From Prauserella marina (lineage in GTDB: Bacteria > Actinomycetota > Actinomycetes > Mycobacteriales > Pseudonocardiaceae), in NCBI RefSeq assembly GCF_002240355.1, contig NZ_CP016353.1, forward strand, positions 6,115,001-6,179,000: 64,000 nt of DNA, read 5' to 3'. Shown one piece after another: positions 56,141 through 64,000 of the stretch (position 1 is the stretch's first letter; every line of letters starts with the position of its first letter). The position numbers and the translations under genes are program-made. The notes under the pieces are model-generated. The model did no database searches, had not been told where the DNA came from, and saw only the letters and a program-made list of their open reading frames with translations.

Positions 56141-56764
56141 TCAACTGCCTGCGTAGGCGGCTTTGGTCCGCTCGGCGGCGGCTTCGGCGACGGCAGGGTC
56201 GGTACCGGCGACGACGTCGGCCTCGCACCAGCTGTCGCCTGCCTCCAGCATGAACCGGCGACCTCCTTCCGTGGCCGCCCACTCCTCTTCCGGTTCGACC
56301 TCGCTTCCGGAAAGGTGAACGGCCAGCCGAAGGAGGCTGATGTCCCAACCGATACCGGCCGCGCCAGGACCGTACTGCTCCCAATGCTCGGTCTCGGGAG
56401 CGATGTGCACGAGGTCGAACCGGGTCCGGCCTTCGGACTCGGTGGTCAGGGCGACATCGATCCAGCTCGTGCCGTCGTATTCCCACGTCGCGGAGAACCC
56501 GTTCGGCGGATCGCACCGCTCGACCGTGCCGCTGGCGTTGCCTTCGAGGTGATAGCGACCGCCAAGCCGGAGTTCACCCGTCACGGGGAGAAACCAGCGG
56601 CGAAGGCGGGCGGGGTCGGTACACGCTTCCCACAGGTCGTCGATGTCCGTGTCGTACACCCTGCTGATCGAGAGCACCCGGCCCAGTCCGTCGGCGAGTG
56701 GGCGCGTACCAACCGCGCGGCGGACGACTTCGGCGTTGTCGGGCTTGTCAGTCATGGGGGTCAC
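56141..56764 (-). CDS. SRPBCC/AHSA1-family protein
   Basis: The 207-residue protein shows the AHSA1 (activator of Hsp90 ATPase-like) pattern: VLSISRVYDTDIDDLWEACTDPARLRRWFLPVTGELRLGGRYHLEGNASGTV and FSATWEYDGTSWIDVALT. These helix-grip proteins bind hydrophobic ligands; in bacteria they are regularly paired with ArsR regulators, as here. The start (56764) overlaps the ArsR stop; an in-frame ATG at 56755 is the alternative. Confidence 0.87.
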   Translation of the reverse strand: MTPMTDKPDNAEVVRRAVGTRPLADGLGRVLSISRVYDTDIDDLWEACTDPARLRRWFLPVTGELRLGGRYHLEGNASGTVERCDPPNGFSATWEYDGTSWIDVALTTESEGRTRFDLVHIAPETEHWEQYGPGAAGIGWDISLLRLAVHLSGSEVEPEEEWAATEGGRRFMLEAGDSWCEADVVAGTDPAVAEAAAERTKAAYAGS

Positions 56765-57119
56765 TCCTGCCTTGCTTGGCTTCCGTGGTGTCGCGCCGTC
56801 GCCGTTTTCCTCTCGCGACCTCGGTGGCGAGTGCGTCGAGGTGTTGGTTCCAGAACCTGCGGAACTGGTTCAGCCACAGGTCGGCCTCTTGCAGGGATGC
56901 GGTGTCGACCGCATACAAACGACGGGTTCCTTGTGCACGCACGGTCGTGAAACCGTTGTCCCGCAACACTCTCAAGTGTTGCGACACTCCCGACTGGGAG
57001 ATTCCGAATTCCTGTCTCACGATAGCGGTGATCGCACCCGAGGTCTGCTCGCCGTCGGCGAGCAGTTCCAGTATCCGGCGGCGCACCGGGTCACCGAGAA
57101 CGTCGAACGCGTGCACCAT
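56748..57119 (-). CDS. ArsR-family transcriptional regulator
   Basis: The 123-residue winged-helix repressor has VHAFDVLGDPVRRRILELLADGEQTSGAITAIVRQEFGISQSGVSQHLRVLRDNGFTTVRAQGTRRLYAVD. It lacks the CxCxxC metal site and belongs to the ArsR branch that controls AHSA1 genes. It overlaps the AHSA1 gene and lies next to a 36-bp palindrome that probably binds the dimer. Confidence 0.9.
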   Translation of the reverse strand: MVHAFDVLGDPVRRRILELLADGEQTSGAITAIVRQEFGISQSGVSQHLRVLRDNGFTTVRAQGTRRLYAVDTASLQEADLWLNQFRRFWNQHLDALATEVARGKRRRRDTTEAKQGRSDPHD

Positions 57120-57125
57120 CTCATT

Positions 57126-57161
57126 CTTGCCGCCTTGACTTATATAAGTCAAGACGGCAAG
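57126..57161. promoter_or_regulatory. 36-bp near-perfect palindrome, ArsR operator
   Basis: The arms 57126-57143 and 57144-57161 are complementary at all but one position; the centre is TTGACTTATATAAGTCAA (57135-57152). It starts 7 bp before the ArsR start codon and lies within the divergent promoter region of the HhH-GPD gene. It is an operator for ArsR, possibly controlling both directions. Confidence 0.8.
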
Positions 57162-57243
57162 AAGGGGTTCGTCTCTTTGGGCTCCGTACACCGCGCCGGG
57201 GAACGCCCTGACGTGACGCGAATACTCGTGCGATGCTTGGACC

Positions 57244-57813
57244 ATGGCCAAGAACCTCCACCTGACCGGCGATGCCGACGCCGACAAACTGCTGAGCGAC
57301 GACCCGTTCGCCCTGCTCACCGGAATGCTGCTCGATCAGCAGGTCGCCATGGAGGTGGCCTTCGCCGGCCCGAAGAAGATCGCCGACCGGATGGGCGGTT
57401 TCAGCGTCACCAGGATCGCCGAGTCCGATCTCGACAGCTTCGTGGAGTTGTGCGTCGAGAAACCTGCCATCCATCGGTACGGCGGTTCGATGGGCAAGCG
57501 GGTCCACGCGCTGGCCCAGTACATCGTCGACAACTACGGCGGCAAAACAGAAGCGATCTGGCAGGAAGGCAAGCCCGACGGCAAGGAGGTCCTCAAGAGA
57601 CTGAAAGCCTTGCCCGGCTACGGCGACCAGAAAGCACGGATCTTCCTCGCGTTACTCGGTAAGCAGCGCGGAGTCAGTCCGGACGGCTGGCGCGAGGCCG
57701 CCGGTGCCTACGGCGAGGACGGCTCCCGGCGTTCGATCGCCGACGTGACCGGCCCCGAATCGCTCGCCGAGGTCCGCGCGTTCAAGAAGGCGGCCAAAGC
57801 GGCGGCGAAGTAG
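57244..57813 (+). CDS. HhH-GPD base-excision DNA repair family protein (TIGR03252-like)
   Basis: The 189-residue protein has a helix-hairpin-helix (KALPGYGDQKARIFLALL) and a Gly/Pro-rich region with a nearby Asp (GVSPDGW) as in HhH-GPD glycosylases. It matches the small actinobacterial group of uncharacterised HhH-GPD proteins. The iron-sulfur cluster of Nth/MutY is absent. A DNA-repair role is suggested but the lesion is unknown. Confidence 0.85.
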   Translation: MAKNLHLTGDADADKLLSDDPFALLTGMLLDQQVAMEVAFAGPKKIADRMGGFSVTRIAESDLDSFVELCVEKPAIHRYGGSMGKRVHALAQYIVDNYGGKTEAIWQEGKPDGKEVLKRLKALPGYGDQKARIFLALLGKQRGVSPDGWREAAGAYGEDGSRRSIADVTGPESLAEVRAFKKAAKAAAK

Positions 57814-57904
57814 CCCCGCACGTATCAGCGCCCCAGGACTGTCCGCCCCGCCCGCTACCCTCGCGCCACGAACACAAGTCCGCGCGACATCGAGGGGAAT
57901 CACC

Positions 57905-58489
57905 ATGGGGCAACTGGTCGTCGTCAACTTCGTCAGCCTCGACGGGGTGATCCAGGCACCACTGTCGTCTGACGAGGACAGGGACGGCGGTTTCTCCCAT
58001 GGCGGCTGGGTCACCCCCTACAGCGACGCCACGGTCGCCGAGTACATGCGCACAACGACGACCAACGCCGAGGGCCTGCTGCTGGGCAGGCGTTCCTACG
58101 ACATCCTCACCGAAGCCTGGTCAGGAGCCGACGAGAGCGAAAAGGCCGTCGAGGCTATGAACCGCATGCCGAAATACGTGGTCACCCGCTCTCACCGCGC
58201 CCTCGCCTGGAACAACTCGTTCCGCCTCGATGACGACCTGCCCTCCGCCGTCAACGGCCTCAAACGACGACTCGACGGGGAACTCGTCAGCTTCGGCTCC
58301 GGCACCCTCATCCGGGCTTTGGCCGAACACGACCTCATCGACGAGTACCGGCTCCTGCTGTTCCCCGTCACGCTCGGATCCGGCAAGCGCATGTTCGGCG
58401 AGGCCGGGCAACCCTCACGATTCACCCTGACGGGCACCACGACCACTCCCAGTGGCGTGGTGATCCTCAGTTACGCGAACTCCGCCTGA
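57905..58489 (+). CDS. Dihydrofolate-reductase-fold (RibD C-terminal-like) protein
   Basis: The 194-residue protein has the DHFR/RibD-C pattern: VVVNFVSLDGVIQAP, LLLGRRSYDILTEAWSG, KYVVTRSHRAL, GELVSFGSGTLIRALAEHDLIDEYRLLLFPVTLGSGKRMF. It probably binds NADPH but lacks evidence of a folate role; in actinomycetes these are abundant small reductases of unknown substrate. Confidence 0.87.
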   Translation: MGQLVVVNFVSLDGVIQAPLSSDEDRDGGFSHGGWVTPYSDATVAEYMRTTTTNAEGLLLGRRSYDILTEAWSGADESEKAVEAMNRMPKYVVTRSHRALAWNNSFRLDDDLPSAVNGLKRRLDGELVSFGSGTLIRALAEHDLIDEYRLLLFPVTLGSGKRMFGEAGQPSRFTLTGTTTTPSGVVILSYANSA

Positions 58490-58511
58490 CGAGCCACACC
58501 TCCGCCGCGGG

Positions 58512-59018
58512 TCAGCGCAACACGATGCCCCTGATGAACTCCGCCTGCCCGGCATGCTGGAGATCGTCGCCGATCACGCTGATCAGCCGGACTCCCAATG
58601 TGACGGGCGGGTCCCAGTACTCGTCCACGATCAGATCGAGGTCGGCGTCGTCGAGCCCGCTCACGTAGTCGACGGTCTGCCGGAACACCGCATCGTGGTA
58701 ACCGCTGAGCAGCTTCGGCGAATCGACCTTCACTGCGGCGACCTGATCGCTCGTGTGCCCATACCCGGTGTCCTCGACAGGCAGGTCGAGCGCGAACCGA
58801 TCGGCCCAGCCCTTCGCCGTCCAGACCTGCTCCAGTCCCGCGACGTCGGCGATGTGGTCGTCCTGCACTCTGCTGAGGTGCCAGACGAGCCATGCGATCG
58901 AGTTGGCTTCCTCGTCGATCCGATAGCTCAACGCGTCCGCGTCCAAGCCGTCGACCGCCCCGTTGACGCTCTCCGCGATCCGCCCGAAGGCGTCCGTCAA
59001 CAACTCCACACTTCCCAT
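58512..59018 (-). CDS. DinB/DUF664-family protein
   Basis: The 168-residue four-helix-bundle protein has ELLTDAFGRIAESVNGAVDGLDADALSYRIDEEANSIAWLVWHLSRVQDDHIADV with the metal-type His and LQHAGQAEFIRG near the end, the DinB_2/mycothiol-dependent-like pattern. Function may involve thiol transfer or detoxification. The start may be ATG at 59018 (MGSVELL) or 59036 (MKHNW); homologues favour the former, but neither has a strong ribosome site. Confidence 0.82.
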   Translation of the reverse strand: MGSVELLTDAFGRIAESVNGAVDGLDADALSYRIDEEANSIAWLVWHLSRVQDDHIADVAGLEQVWTAKGWADRFALDLPVEDTGYGHTSDQVAAVKVDSPKLLSGYHDAVFRQTVDYVSGLDDADLDLIVDEYWDPPVTLGVRLISVIGDDLQHAGQAEFIRGIVLR

Positions 59019-59144
59019 CCGCCAATTGTGTTTCATCTCGGCGCCCGCTGCCGGACACTCCGACAATGACACCGGCCCAGTTCCCAATTCAGGCCGGAAA
59101 GTGACCGCTGTGCCGCATACCGTCGCGGAGCACGGAAAGGAGTC

Positions 59145-59522
59145 ATGTCCATGGATTACCGAATCGAGCTCATCGGCATCCCTGTGTCCGATGTGGACAA
59201 AGCAAAGGCGTTCTACGCCGACCAGGTCGGCTTTCACGTCGACCACGACCACCAAGTGAACGAAAACCTGCGGTTCGTGCAGCTCACCCCGCCGGGCTCG
59301 GCCTGCTCGATCTGCTTCGGGACCGGCATCGTCGACGACCTGCCTGTCGGCTCGGTCAAGAGCGTGACCCTCGTTGTCGACGACGCCGACGCGGCACACG
59401 ACGAGCTGGCAAGCAGGGGCGTTGCGGTCACTCCGGTCGACGACCAGCCGTGGGGAAGGTTCGTGTTCTTCTCCGACCCCGACGGCAACACCTTCGCATT
59501 GCAGCAACTGCCGTCGAGGTAG
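59145..59522 (+). CDS. VOC (glyoxalase-like) protein
   Basis: The 125-residue protein has the VOC pattern MDYRIELIGIPVSDVDKAKAFYADQVGFHVDHD and VKSVTLVVDDADAAHDELASRGV...WGRFVFFSDPDGNTFALQQ. It is a typical small actinobacterial glyoxalase-superfamily protein of unknown substrate. AAAGGAG precedes the start. It lies in a block of similar single-gene stress units. Confidence 0.87.
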   Translation: MSMDYRIELIGIPVSDVDKAKAFYADQVGFHVDHDHQVNENLRFVQLTPPGSACSICFGTGIVDDLPVGSVKSVTLVVDDADAAHDELASRGVAVTPVDDQPWGRFVFFSDPDGNTFALQQLPSR

Positions 59523-59528
59523 CCCGCG

Positions 59529-60188
59529 TCAGGAAGCCGCGGCGGGGCGCTGGAAACACGCGAGAAAGCTCTCCGCCATCGCCCGCTCGCCTTCGAGTGA
59601 CACCGTGCGACGGCGCAACGCCCCGCCGAGACGTCTGCCTCCGAAGGCGAGTGAGCGCAGCGTCGCGACGTCGGTGTCGATGACGACGTCGGGCGAAGCC
59701 GTCATCGACACCGGCAAACGGGATATCGTCAACTCCCCTTCGGCCACATCGGCAACGAACCGATCACCGTCGACCCGCAGCTCGCAGGTCATCGCCTGCG
59801 CGTCGCGCGGGGAGAACGTCGTGCGCAGGGCGAGCATGAGGGCATCGGCGCTCAGTTCCGTCGCCTCGTCGAGCGGTACCCGGCTACCCCAGCCGGCGAG
59901 AGCGAACAGGACCGGCTCCAGCTCACGACCACGCTCGGTCAGTTCGTAGCCTGCGACCCTCGCGGGAGGGCCGAGCCTGCGGTGAACGACGATGCCGTTC
60001 TCGGTCAACTCGCGAAGCCGGTGGGACAACACGTTCTGGCTCGCGTTCGGCAACCCTGCTCGCAGATCGGTGAACCGCTTCGGGCCGAGCAACAGTTCGC
60101 GCACGATCAACAATGTCCAGCGCTCACCGAGGACATCCAGCGCACGCGCGACGCCGCACGCGTCGCCGTAGTGACGTTTCCCTGACAC
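59529..60188 (-). CDS. HxlR-family regulator with SCP2-like C-terminal domain
   Basis: The 219-residue protein begins with an HxlR winged helix with Cys at the usual place (RHYGDACGVARALDVLGERWTLLIVRELLLGPKRFTDLRAGLPNAS). The C-terminal half (about 110-219: LALRTTFSPRDAQAMTCELRVDGDRFVADV) resembles a sterol-carrier (SCP2-like) domain, a known HxlR extension in actinomycetes. It is divergent from the PPOX-like gene, with inverted repeats TTGGAACCAA and TGGTACT-AATTT-AGGACCA near 60220-60252 as possible operators. Confidence 0.87.
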   Translation of the reverse strand: MSGKRHYGDACGVARALDVLGERWTLLIVRELLLGPKRFTDLRAGLPNASQNVLSHRLRELTENGIVVHRRLGPPARVAGYELTERGRELEPVLFALAGWGSRVPLDEATELSADALMLALRTTFSPRDAQAMTCELRVDGDRFVADVAEGELTISRLPVSMTASPDVVIDTDVATLRSLAFGGRRLGGALRRRTVSLEGERAMAESFLACFQRPAAAS

Positions 60189-60267
60189 GATGACAGCATA
60201 ACCGGACCAGATACTTTACTTTTGGAACCAAGTGGTACTAATTTAGGACCAATCTAGGAGGTTCCCG

Positions 60268-60768
60268 ATGCAAGCCAACGACCACGACGCGGCCATGCGC
60301 CTTCCGCAGGGCGACGTCGGCCTCTTGCGGACCGAGGTCGCCGCGAAACTGCTCGATTCGAAAGAACTCGCCAGGGTCGCCTACGTGGCCAAGGACGGCA
60401 CGCCGAGAGTCGTTCCCATGCTGTTCCACTGGACGGGGACCGAACTGGTGCTGCCCACCTTCGCTGGGGCACACAAAATCGGTGCCATCACGGCGAAGCC
60501 GGACATCGCGGTCACCATCGACATCAACGCGATGCCACCCGAGGTGCTGTTGCTTCGTGGTGCCGCGACGGTCACCGAGGTCGAAGGAATACTCGACGAG
60601 TACGCGCTGGCACAGCGGCGCTACTACGGCGAGGAACAGGCGGAGGCGGCAATCGCGCAGGTGAACCAGCCCGGCGTCGCGATGGCCCGGATCGCCCTTC
60701 GGCCCACCTGGGTTGGCGTGCTCGACTTTCGGCAACGGCTGCCAGGAGTCTTGGCGGGTGGATCATGA
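60268..60768 (+). CDS. Pyridoxamine-5'-phosphate-oxidase-fold flavin-binding protein
   Basis: The 166-residue protein has a split-barrel FMN-binding fold: LLDSKELARVAYVAKDGTPRVVPMLFHWTGTELVLPT, AITAKPDIAVTIDINAMPPEVLLLRG. It is likely a flavin-dependent reductase or heme/F420-linked protein, not the PLP-forming PdxH. The ribosome site AGGAGG precedes the ATG. It overlaps the next hydrolase gene by 4 bases. Confidence 0.85.
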   Translation: MQANDHDAAMRLPQGDVGLLRTEVAAKLLDSKELARVAYVAKDGTPRVVPMLFHWTGTELVLPTFAGAHKIGAITAKPDIAVTIDINAMPPEVLLLRGAATVTEVEGILDEYALAQRRYYGEEQAEAAIAQVNQPGVAMARIALRPTWVGVLDFRQRLPGVLAGGS

Positions 60769-61460
60769 ATGCCACGTTCGTGCTCATCCACGGAGCCGGT
60801 TCCGACTCGTGGTACTGGCACGCCGTCACACCACTACTGCGCGCCGAAGGCCACGACGTCATCACTCCCGACCTGCCTTGTGACGACGACAGGGCCGGGC
60901 TCGACGAGTACACGGACACCGTCGTCGCGGCCATCGGTGAACGGAGGGACAACCTCGTGCTCGTCGCGCAGTCCATGGCTGGTTTCACCGCGCCGATGGT
61001 GTGCGAACGTCTCCCGGTCCAACTGCTGATCCTCGTCGCGGCGATGACACCGAAAGCAGGCGAAACACCTGGCGCGTGGTGGGAAGCGACAGGCCAGCCC
61101 GCCGCGCAACGCGAACTCGACGTAATACAGGGCCGCGATCCCGACGCGGAGCCCGACCTCGAATCCCTCTTCATGCACGACATTCCCGAGGACGTGAAGG
61201 CTGAAGCACTCACGAGGGACAAGGACCAATCGGGAACGCCGTTCGAGAAACCGTGGCCGCTTGCCGCGTGGCCCGGCGTACCTACGAGGTTCCTGCTGTG
61301 TGCCGACGACCGGCTGTTTCCCGCGGCTTTCCAGCGAAGGGTGGTCGCGGAGCGACTGGGGATCGTTCCGGACGAAATGCCGGGTGGGCATCTTCCCGCG
61401 CTCTCCCGTCCCCGCGAACTCGCCACGAGACTGCTCGACTACTGGCGGCTGCGGTCCTAG
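60765..61460 (+). CDS. Alpha/beta hydrolase
   Basis: The 231-residue protein has the alpha/beta-hydrolase pattern LIHGAGSDSWYWHAVTPLL, VLVAQSMAGFTAPMV (nucleophile Ser; the usual leading Gly of GxSxG is Ala), LLCADDRLFP (acid) and GGHLPALSRP (His). It is coupled to the flavin-fold gene (ATGA). A detoxification function with the preceding reductase is inferred. Confidence 0.87.
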   Translation: MNATFVLIHGAGSDSWYWHAVTPLLRAEGHDVITPDLPCDDDRAGLDEYTDTVVAAIGERRDNLVLVAQSMAGFTAPMVCERLPVQLLILVAAMTPKAGETPGAWWEATGQPAAQRELDVIQGRDPDAEPDLESLFMHDIPEDVKAEALTRDKDQSGTPFEKPWPLAAWPGVPTRFLLCADDRLFPAAFQRRVVAERLGIVPDEMPGGHLPALSRPRELATRLLDYWRLRS

Positions 61461-62713
61461 GTCAGATGTAGAACGACCTGGACCTGTAGCTCGCCGCAGA
61501 GCGCGCCAAGCAGGGCGCCGGTCAGGATGAGGATCCACTCGTCCTGCTGAAAAGCGGGGCGCAACAGGCCCTCGAACTCGTCGACGTCGAGTTCCTTCAT
61601 TTTGGCCACGAGCGTGTTGCGGATGTCCATGGCGTCTTCGGCGTAATCCTCGACGTAGCTCATGGTCTCCGGCAGCCGCGCCATGATCAGCTCGGATATC
61701 CGCAGCTTCATCTCCTGATAGCGCCTGCTGCCGACGGCCATGACGACGAGCGGCTTCGCGAAGCTCGCTTGCTTCGCGAGTTCGTCGTCGACCTGCCGCT
61801 GAATGAGGCCGACCACCTTGTCGGACAACGGGCCACGCAACACCGCCTCGATGACGTTGTGCGGGGTGATGATCTCCTTGGCGATGAGCGCGGCGTAGGC
61901 AGCCGAGACCTCTTGCCTTCGCTTGAGGAAAAGTCCCTGCCACTCGAACAACCCGAGGTATCGCACGGGGCGCTTCGGATAGAAGATCATCTTCAGCGCG
62001 AGCCAGTCGGTGAACCAGCCGATGAACAGCCCGAACAACGGCATGATGATGGGGACCTTGAACAGCAGCCAGACGATGAGCTGGACGATTCCGATCAGGC
62101 CGCCGAACACGAGTCCGGACCGGGCGATGAACCGGAACTCCTCACGGCCCGCTTCGCGGAAGATGCGGTTCAGGAGCGCCTTGTCCTTGACGAGGCTCGT
62201 GACCACCATGTCCTTGAGATCGAAGACCGATTCGACGTCGCCTTTGATGGCGGTCAACACTCCGGCAACCATGCGCGGCGTCTCGGCCTGCACTCTGCTG
62301 ATCACCAGCCGCTGAACGCGGTTGGGCAGCGATTCCCACAGTCCCGGCTGGTACTCGGCCGCGATCGCCCTGACGATCTCGTCGGTCGCTTCGAGCAGCG
62401 GTTTCTCGATCTCCGCCGCGATGCGGGCCGGATCGAGTCGCTCGACCACGTCCTTCGGCTTGATGAGCTGTTCGGTCATCGTGTCGCACGCGATGCTCGC
62501 CATCCGCGCGGCACGCTTCGGCACGATGCCCTGCCAGCCGAGGACCCGCTTGCGCCGAACCTTGAGCCCTACGTACTCCAGTGGCTGGAACATCATGCGG
62601 ATGGCGACGAGCTTGGTGACATAACCGATGAGCGCGGCGACGACGGGAATGGAGCAATACACCGGCCAGTGCCGCGCGAAGTCGTCCGCGATCGCGACGA
62701 GGTAGTCGCCCAT
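61457..62713 (-). CDS. DUF445 membrane protein
   Basis: The 418-residue protein has an N-terminal hydrophobic helix with GYVTKLVAIRMMFQPLEYVG, long helical repeats, a middle double transmembrane segment (GLIGIVQLIVWLLFKVPIIMPLFGLFIGWFTDWLALKMIF) and a hydrophobic C-terminus. This is the DUF445 family pattern, in which the two GY/FxTxWLA(I/L)KMxF repeats recur. Function is unknown; it is thought to be a membrane-anchored structural protein. It ends overlapping the hydrolase gene by 4 bases in convergent orientation. Confidence 0.85.
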   Translation of the reverse strand: MGDYLVAIADDFARHWPVYCSIPVVAALIGYVTKLVAIRMMFQPLEYVGLKVRRKRVLGWQGIVPKRAARMASIACDTMTEQLIKPKDVVERLDPARIAAEIEKPLLEATDEIVRAIAAEYQPGLWESLPNRVQRLVISRVQAETPRMVAGVLTAIKGDVESVFDLKDMVVTSLVKDKALLNRIFREAGREEFRFIARSGLVFGGLIGIVQLIVWLLFKVPIIMPLFGLFIGWFTDWLALKMIFYPKRPVRYLGLFEWQGLFLKRRQEVSAAYAALIAKEIITPHNVIEAVLRGPLSDKVVGLIQRQVDDELAKQASFAKPLVVMAVGSRRYQEMKLRISELIMARLPETMSYVEDYAEDAMDIRNTLVAKMKELDVDEFEGLLRPAFQQDEWILILTGALLGALCGELQVQVVLHLT

Positions 62714-62795
62714 GCCTCACCCGTCCCCGTTCGAGTGACCCATGATCACACGGGCAGCGCAGGCGACGCACCTGCTTGCCAGGGCATTCTCCTTG

Positions 62796-63560
62796 CTAGC
62801 GCAAGGCTTCCTCACCGGACCGCGTCGGATCGCAGGCCCGCCAGAAGCTCACCCCGAGAGCGGATATCCGCACCGTGTGCCTGACGAACTTGGCCCGCTT
62901 GACCATCCGTTCCGCGGCCCGCACGGTCTCGTCGGTCAACAGGATCTCGTACTGAGTGCTCAGTGCCGGTGCTTCCTCGTCGATATCGACGAGGCCGAAA
63001 CCGACGAGCCGGGACACGTAGGCCGGAACGTGATCGAGCAGCGAGACCCCGGCTGCCTTGCCGACCGTCGAGGCGTTGCGCAGCAACAGCCTCCCGCTCG
63101 CGCCCAGCCCGGTGCGCTCGACGACGTCGACGGCGGGGAACGGCGAACCGTCCGAAAGGGCCGAGAGGATGCGGGCTTCGTCGGGAGTGAGTTGTCGCAG
63201 GACGACGGCGTACAGGTAGTCCCTCGATCGCGCGCTGTCCAAGTTGGTGGAACGGTTGAGCAGCTCGGCCATCGCCGCTCTCAGCGGCTCCGGCGGGGCG
63301 ATGACGGCCACCGTCCGCGCGGGACGCTGCTCGCCCGAGGTGTGCCGCGCGACGGTCGGAGCCTTGTTCAACGTCGCGAGGTAGGGATCACCCGCGGCTT
63401 CAAGACGTCTGCGCAGCTCACCGAGGGCCTTGCGTTCGAGCTCCCGCAGACCACGCTCGGCGGCATCGGCTCCTGGCAAACGTTTGCCAACCGAATAGCC
63501 GGCGCGAGCGGCCCAGCCCGCGACCTTCCCCGCCCGCTGTACGACATCCTCCGGCTTCAC
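62796..63560 (-). CDS. Abi-alpha (DUF4393-like) protein
   Basis: The 254-residue protein is amphipathic and has the DUF4393/Abi-alpha pattern: LNRSTNLDSARSRDYLYAVVLRQLTPDEARILSALSDGSPFPAVDVVERT and a C-terminal SRLVGFGLVDIDEEAPALSTQYEILLTDETV. Members were first noted in phage abortive-infection loci, but many are chromosomal genes with no proven defence role. It is encoded upstream of DUF445, in the same direction. Confidence 0.7.
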   Translation of the reverse strand: MKPEDVVQRAGKVAGWAARAGYSVGKRLPGADAAERGLRELERKALGELRRRLEAAGDPYLATLNKAPTVARHTSGEQRPARTVAVIAPPEPLRAAMAELLNRSTNLDSARSRDYLYAVVLRQLTPDEARILSALSDGSPFPAVDVVERTGLGASGRLLLRNASTVGKAAGVSLLDHVPAYVSRLVGFGLVDIDEEAPALSTQYEILLTDETVRAAERMVKRAKFVRHTVRISALGVSFWRACDPTRSGEEALR

Positions 63561-63630
63561 GCCACGATGCTACTTCGGACCGTCACGTAGAGCGTCCGGC
63601 AACCATCGCGTACCGGCCGCGCGGTGCCCA

Positions 63631-63933
63631 TCACCGCTCGCACGGAGGGCGATTCCCGGACGCACTCTCAGGACCGTCGTCCTTGCTTTCGAGGAAGCCC
63701 CAGTTGCGCAGCGCGCCCCGGATGAAGTCGGCTCCGATCCGGTTCGCCTGGTCCGCGTTGCCGACGACCCGGTCCGGGGTGTCCTGACCTGCGGCCCGGT
63801 CGTGATCTCGATGTTCGACCTGTTCGCCGCCGTCGTCGCAGTGGTCTCGACCGTTGTCCCGCCGTTCGATCACGCGTTCGCGCTCCGCCTCCGGGTACCG
63901 CCACTCGCCTCCGCATCCGTTGGGACATGGCAT
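63631..63933 (-). CDS. Small protein with a CPNGCGG zinc-knuckle-like start (hypothetical)
   Basis: A possible 100-residue product begins MPCPNGCGGEWRYPEAERERVIERRDN and ends with LRNWGFLESKDDGPESASGN. The CPNxCGG pair may bind zinc, but there is no second Cys pair nearby. There is no strong ribosome site (GCGGA at poor spacing). It lies at the right edge with no identified neighbour, so it is listed with low confidence. Confidence 0.4.
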   Translation of the reverse strand: MPCPNGCGGEWRYPEAERERVIERRDNGRDHCDDGGEQVEHRDHDRAAGQDTPDRVVGNADQANRIGADFIRGALRNWGFLESKDDGPESASGNRPPCER

Positions 63934-64000
63934 CTCGATCGTCCGCAACACACCAGAGGGTTGCGGCTGCTGCCAGGACAGCGTTCCGGAGCCACGACAG

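Overview
The window is high-GC DNA with dense, mostly non-overlapping genes and frequent GTG/TTG starts. It fits an actinomycete of the Pseudonocardiales (an Amycolatopsis, Prauserella or Saccharomonospora type of organism); this placement is inference. Several blocks have the same gene content as the Mycobacterium tuberculosis Rv0414-Rv0440 region: thiE/thiO/thiS/thiG, thiD, thiC, def, a DUF3263 gene, a LytR_C gene, a CDC48-like AAA ATPase, pssA, psd, moeA and groEL2. A complete ectABCD cluster suggests osmotic or salt stress tolerance. I saw no tRNA, rRNA, IS element, prophage or CRISPR array.

Layout. 0-3.7 kb: end of an ABC ATPase gene, two strong intergenic hairpins, then a benzoylformate-decarboxylase-like ThDP enzyme with a SnoaL-like partner, controlled divergently by a TetR regulator with twin operators. 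3.7-12.7 kb: orphan NIT-domain sensor kinase, XPB helicase, SGNH esterase, DUF4253, DUF72 and DJ-1/PfpI genes, menC. 13-22.5 kb: lone molybdopterin hydroxylase large subunit, PspC, CIRCE-controlled groEL, a Ser/Thr kinase, a cold-shock protein, two AIM24 proteins, moeA and a small GlsB-type membrane protein. 22.7-30.2 kb: psd-pssA-AAA ATPase, a repeat-rich intergenic region, LytR_C/DUF3263, def, and an HtrA-like protease.

30.2-39.3 kb holds thiamine biosynthesis: a TPP riboswitch before thiC-thiD, a second thiD paralogue in tandem with a BacNav-type cation channel, and a second TPP riboswitch before thiO-thiS-thiG, with thiE divergent. 39.3-45.8 kb: a membrane protein, a DHA2 drug exporter, and an amino-sugar locus (DasR-like GntR regulator, dre-like site, SIS isomerase/deaminase, N-acetylglucosamine kinase), then an SGNH hydrolase. 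45.8-48.6 kb: a BON-OmpA (ArfA-like) membrane protein with an acidic membrane partner, and a translationally coupled gene pair of unknown function whose first member resembles nucleotidyltransferase-fold DUF6932 proteins. 49-52.3 kb: ectD, ectC, ectB and ectA on the minus strand with a terminator-like hairpin between ectC and ectD. 52.6-64 kb: a secreted GDPD with a lamin-tail domain and many small stress or detoxification genes (HxlR and ArsR regulators with clear palindromic operators, imine-reductase-like enzyme, VOC proteins, AHSA1, HhH-GPD, DHFR-like, DinB, PPOX, alpha/beta hydrolase), then DUF445 and Abi-alpha-like genes.

The most unusual non-coding signal is a family of 21-bp imperfect tandem repeats in two convergent intergenic regions (3.43-3.66 kb and 26.86-27.33 kb). 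At each site units in one orientation are followed by units in the opposite orientation. The best candidate for an undescribed protein system is the coupled pair at 47.2-48.5 kb.
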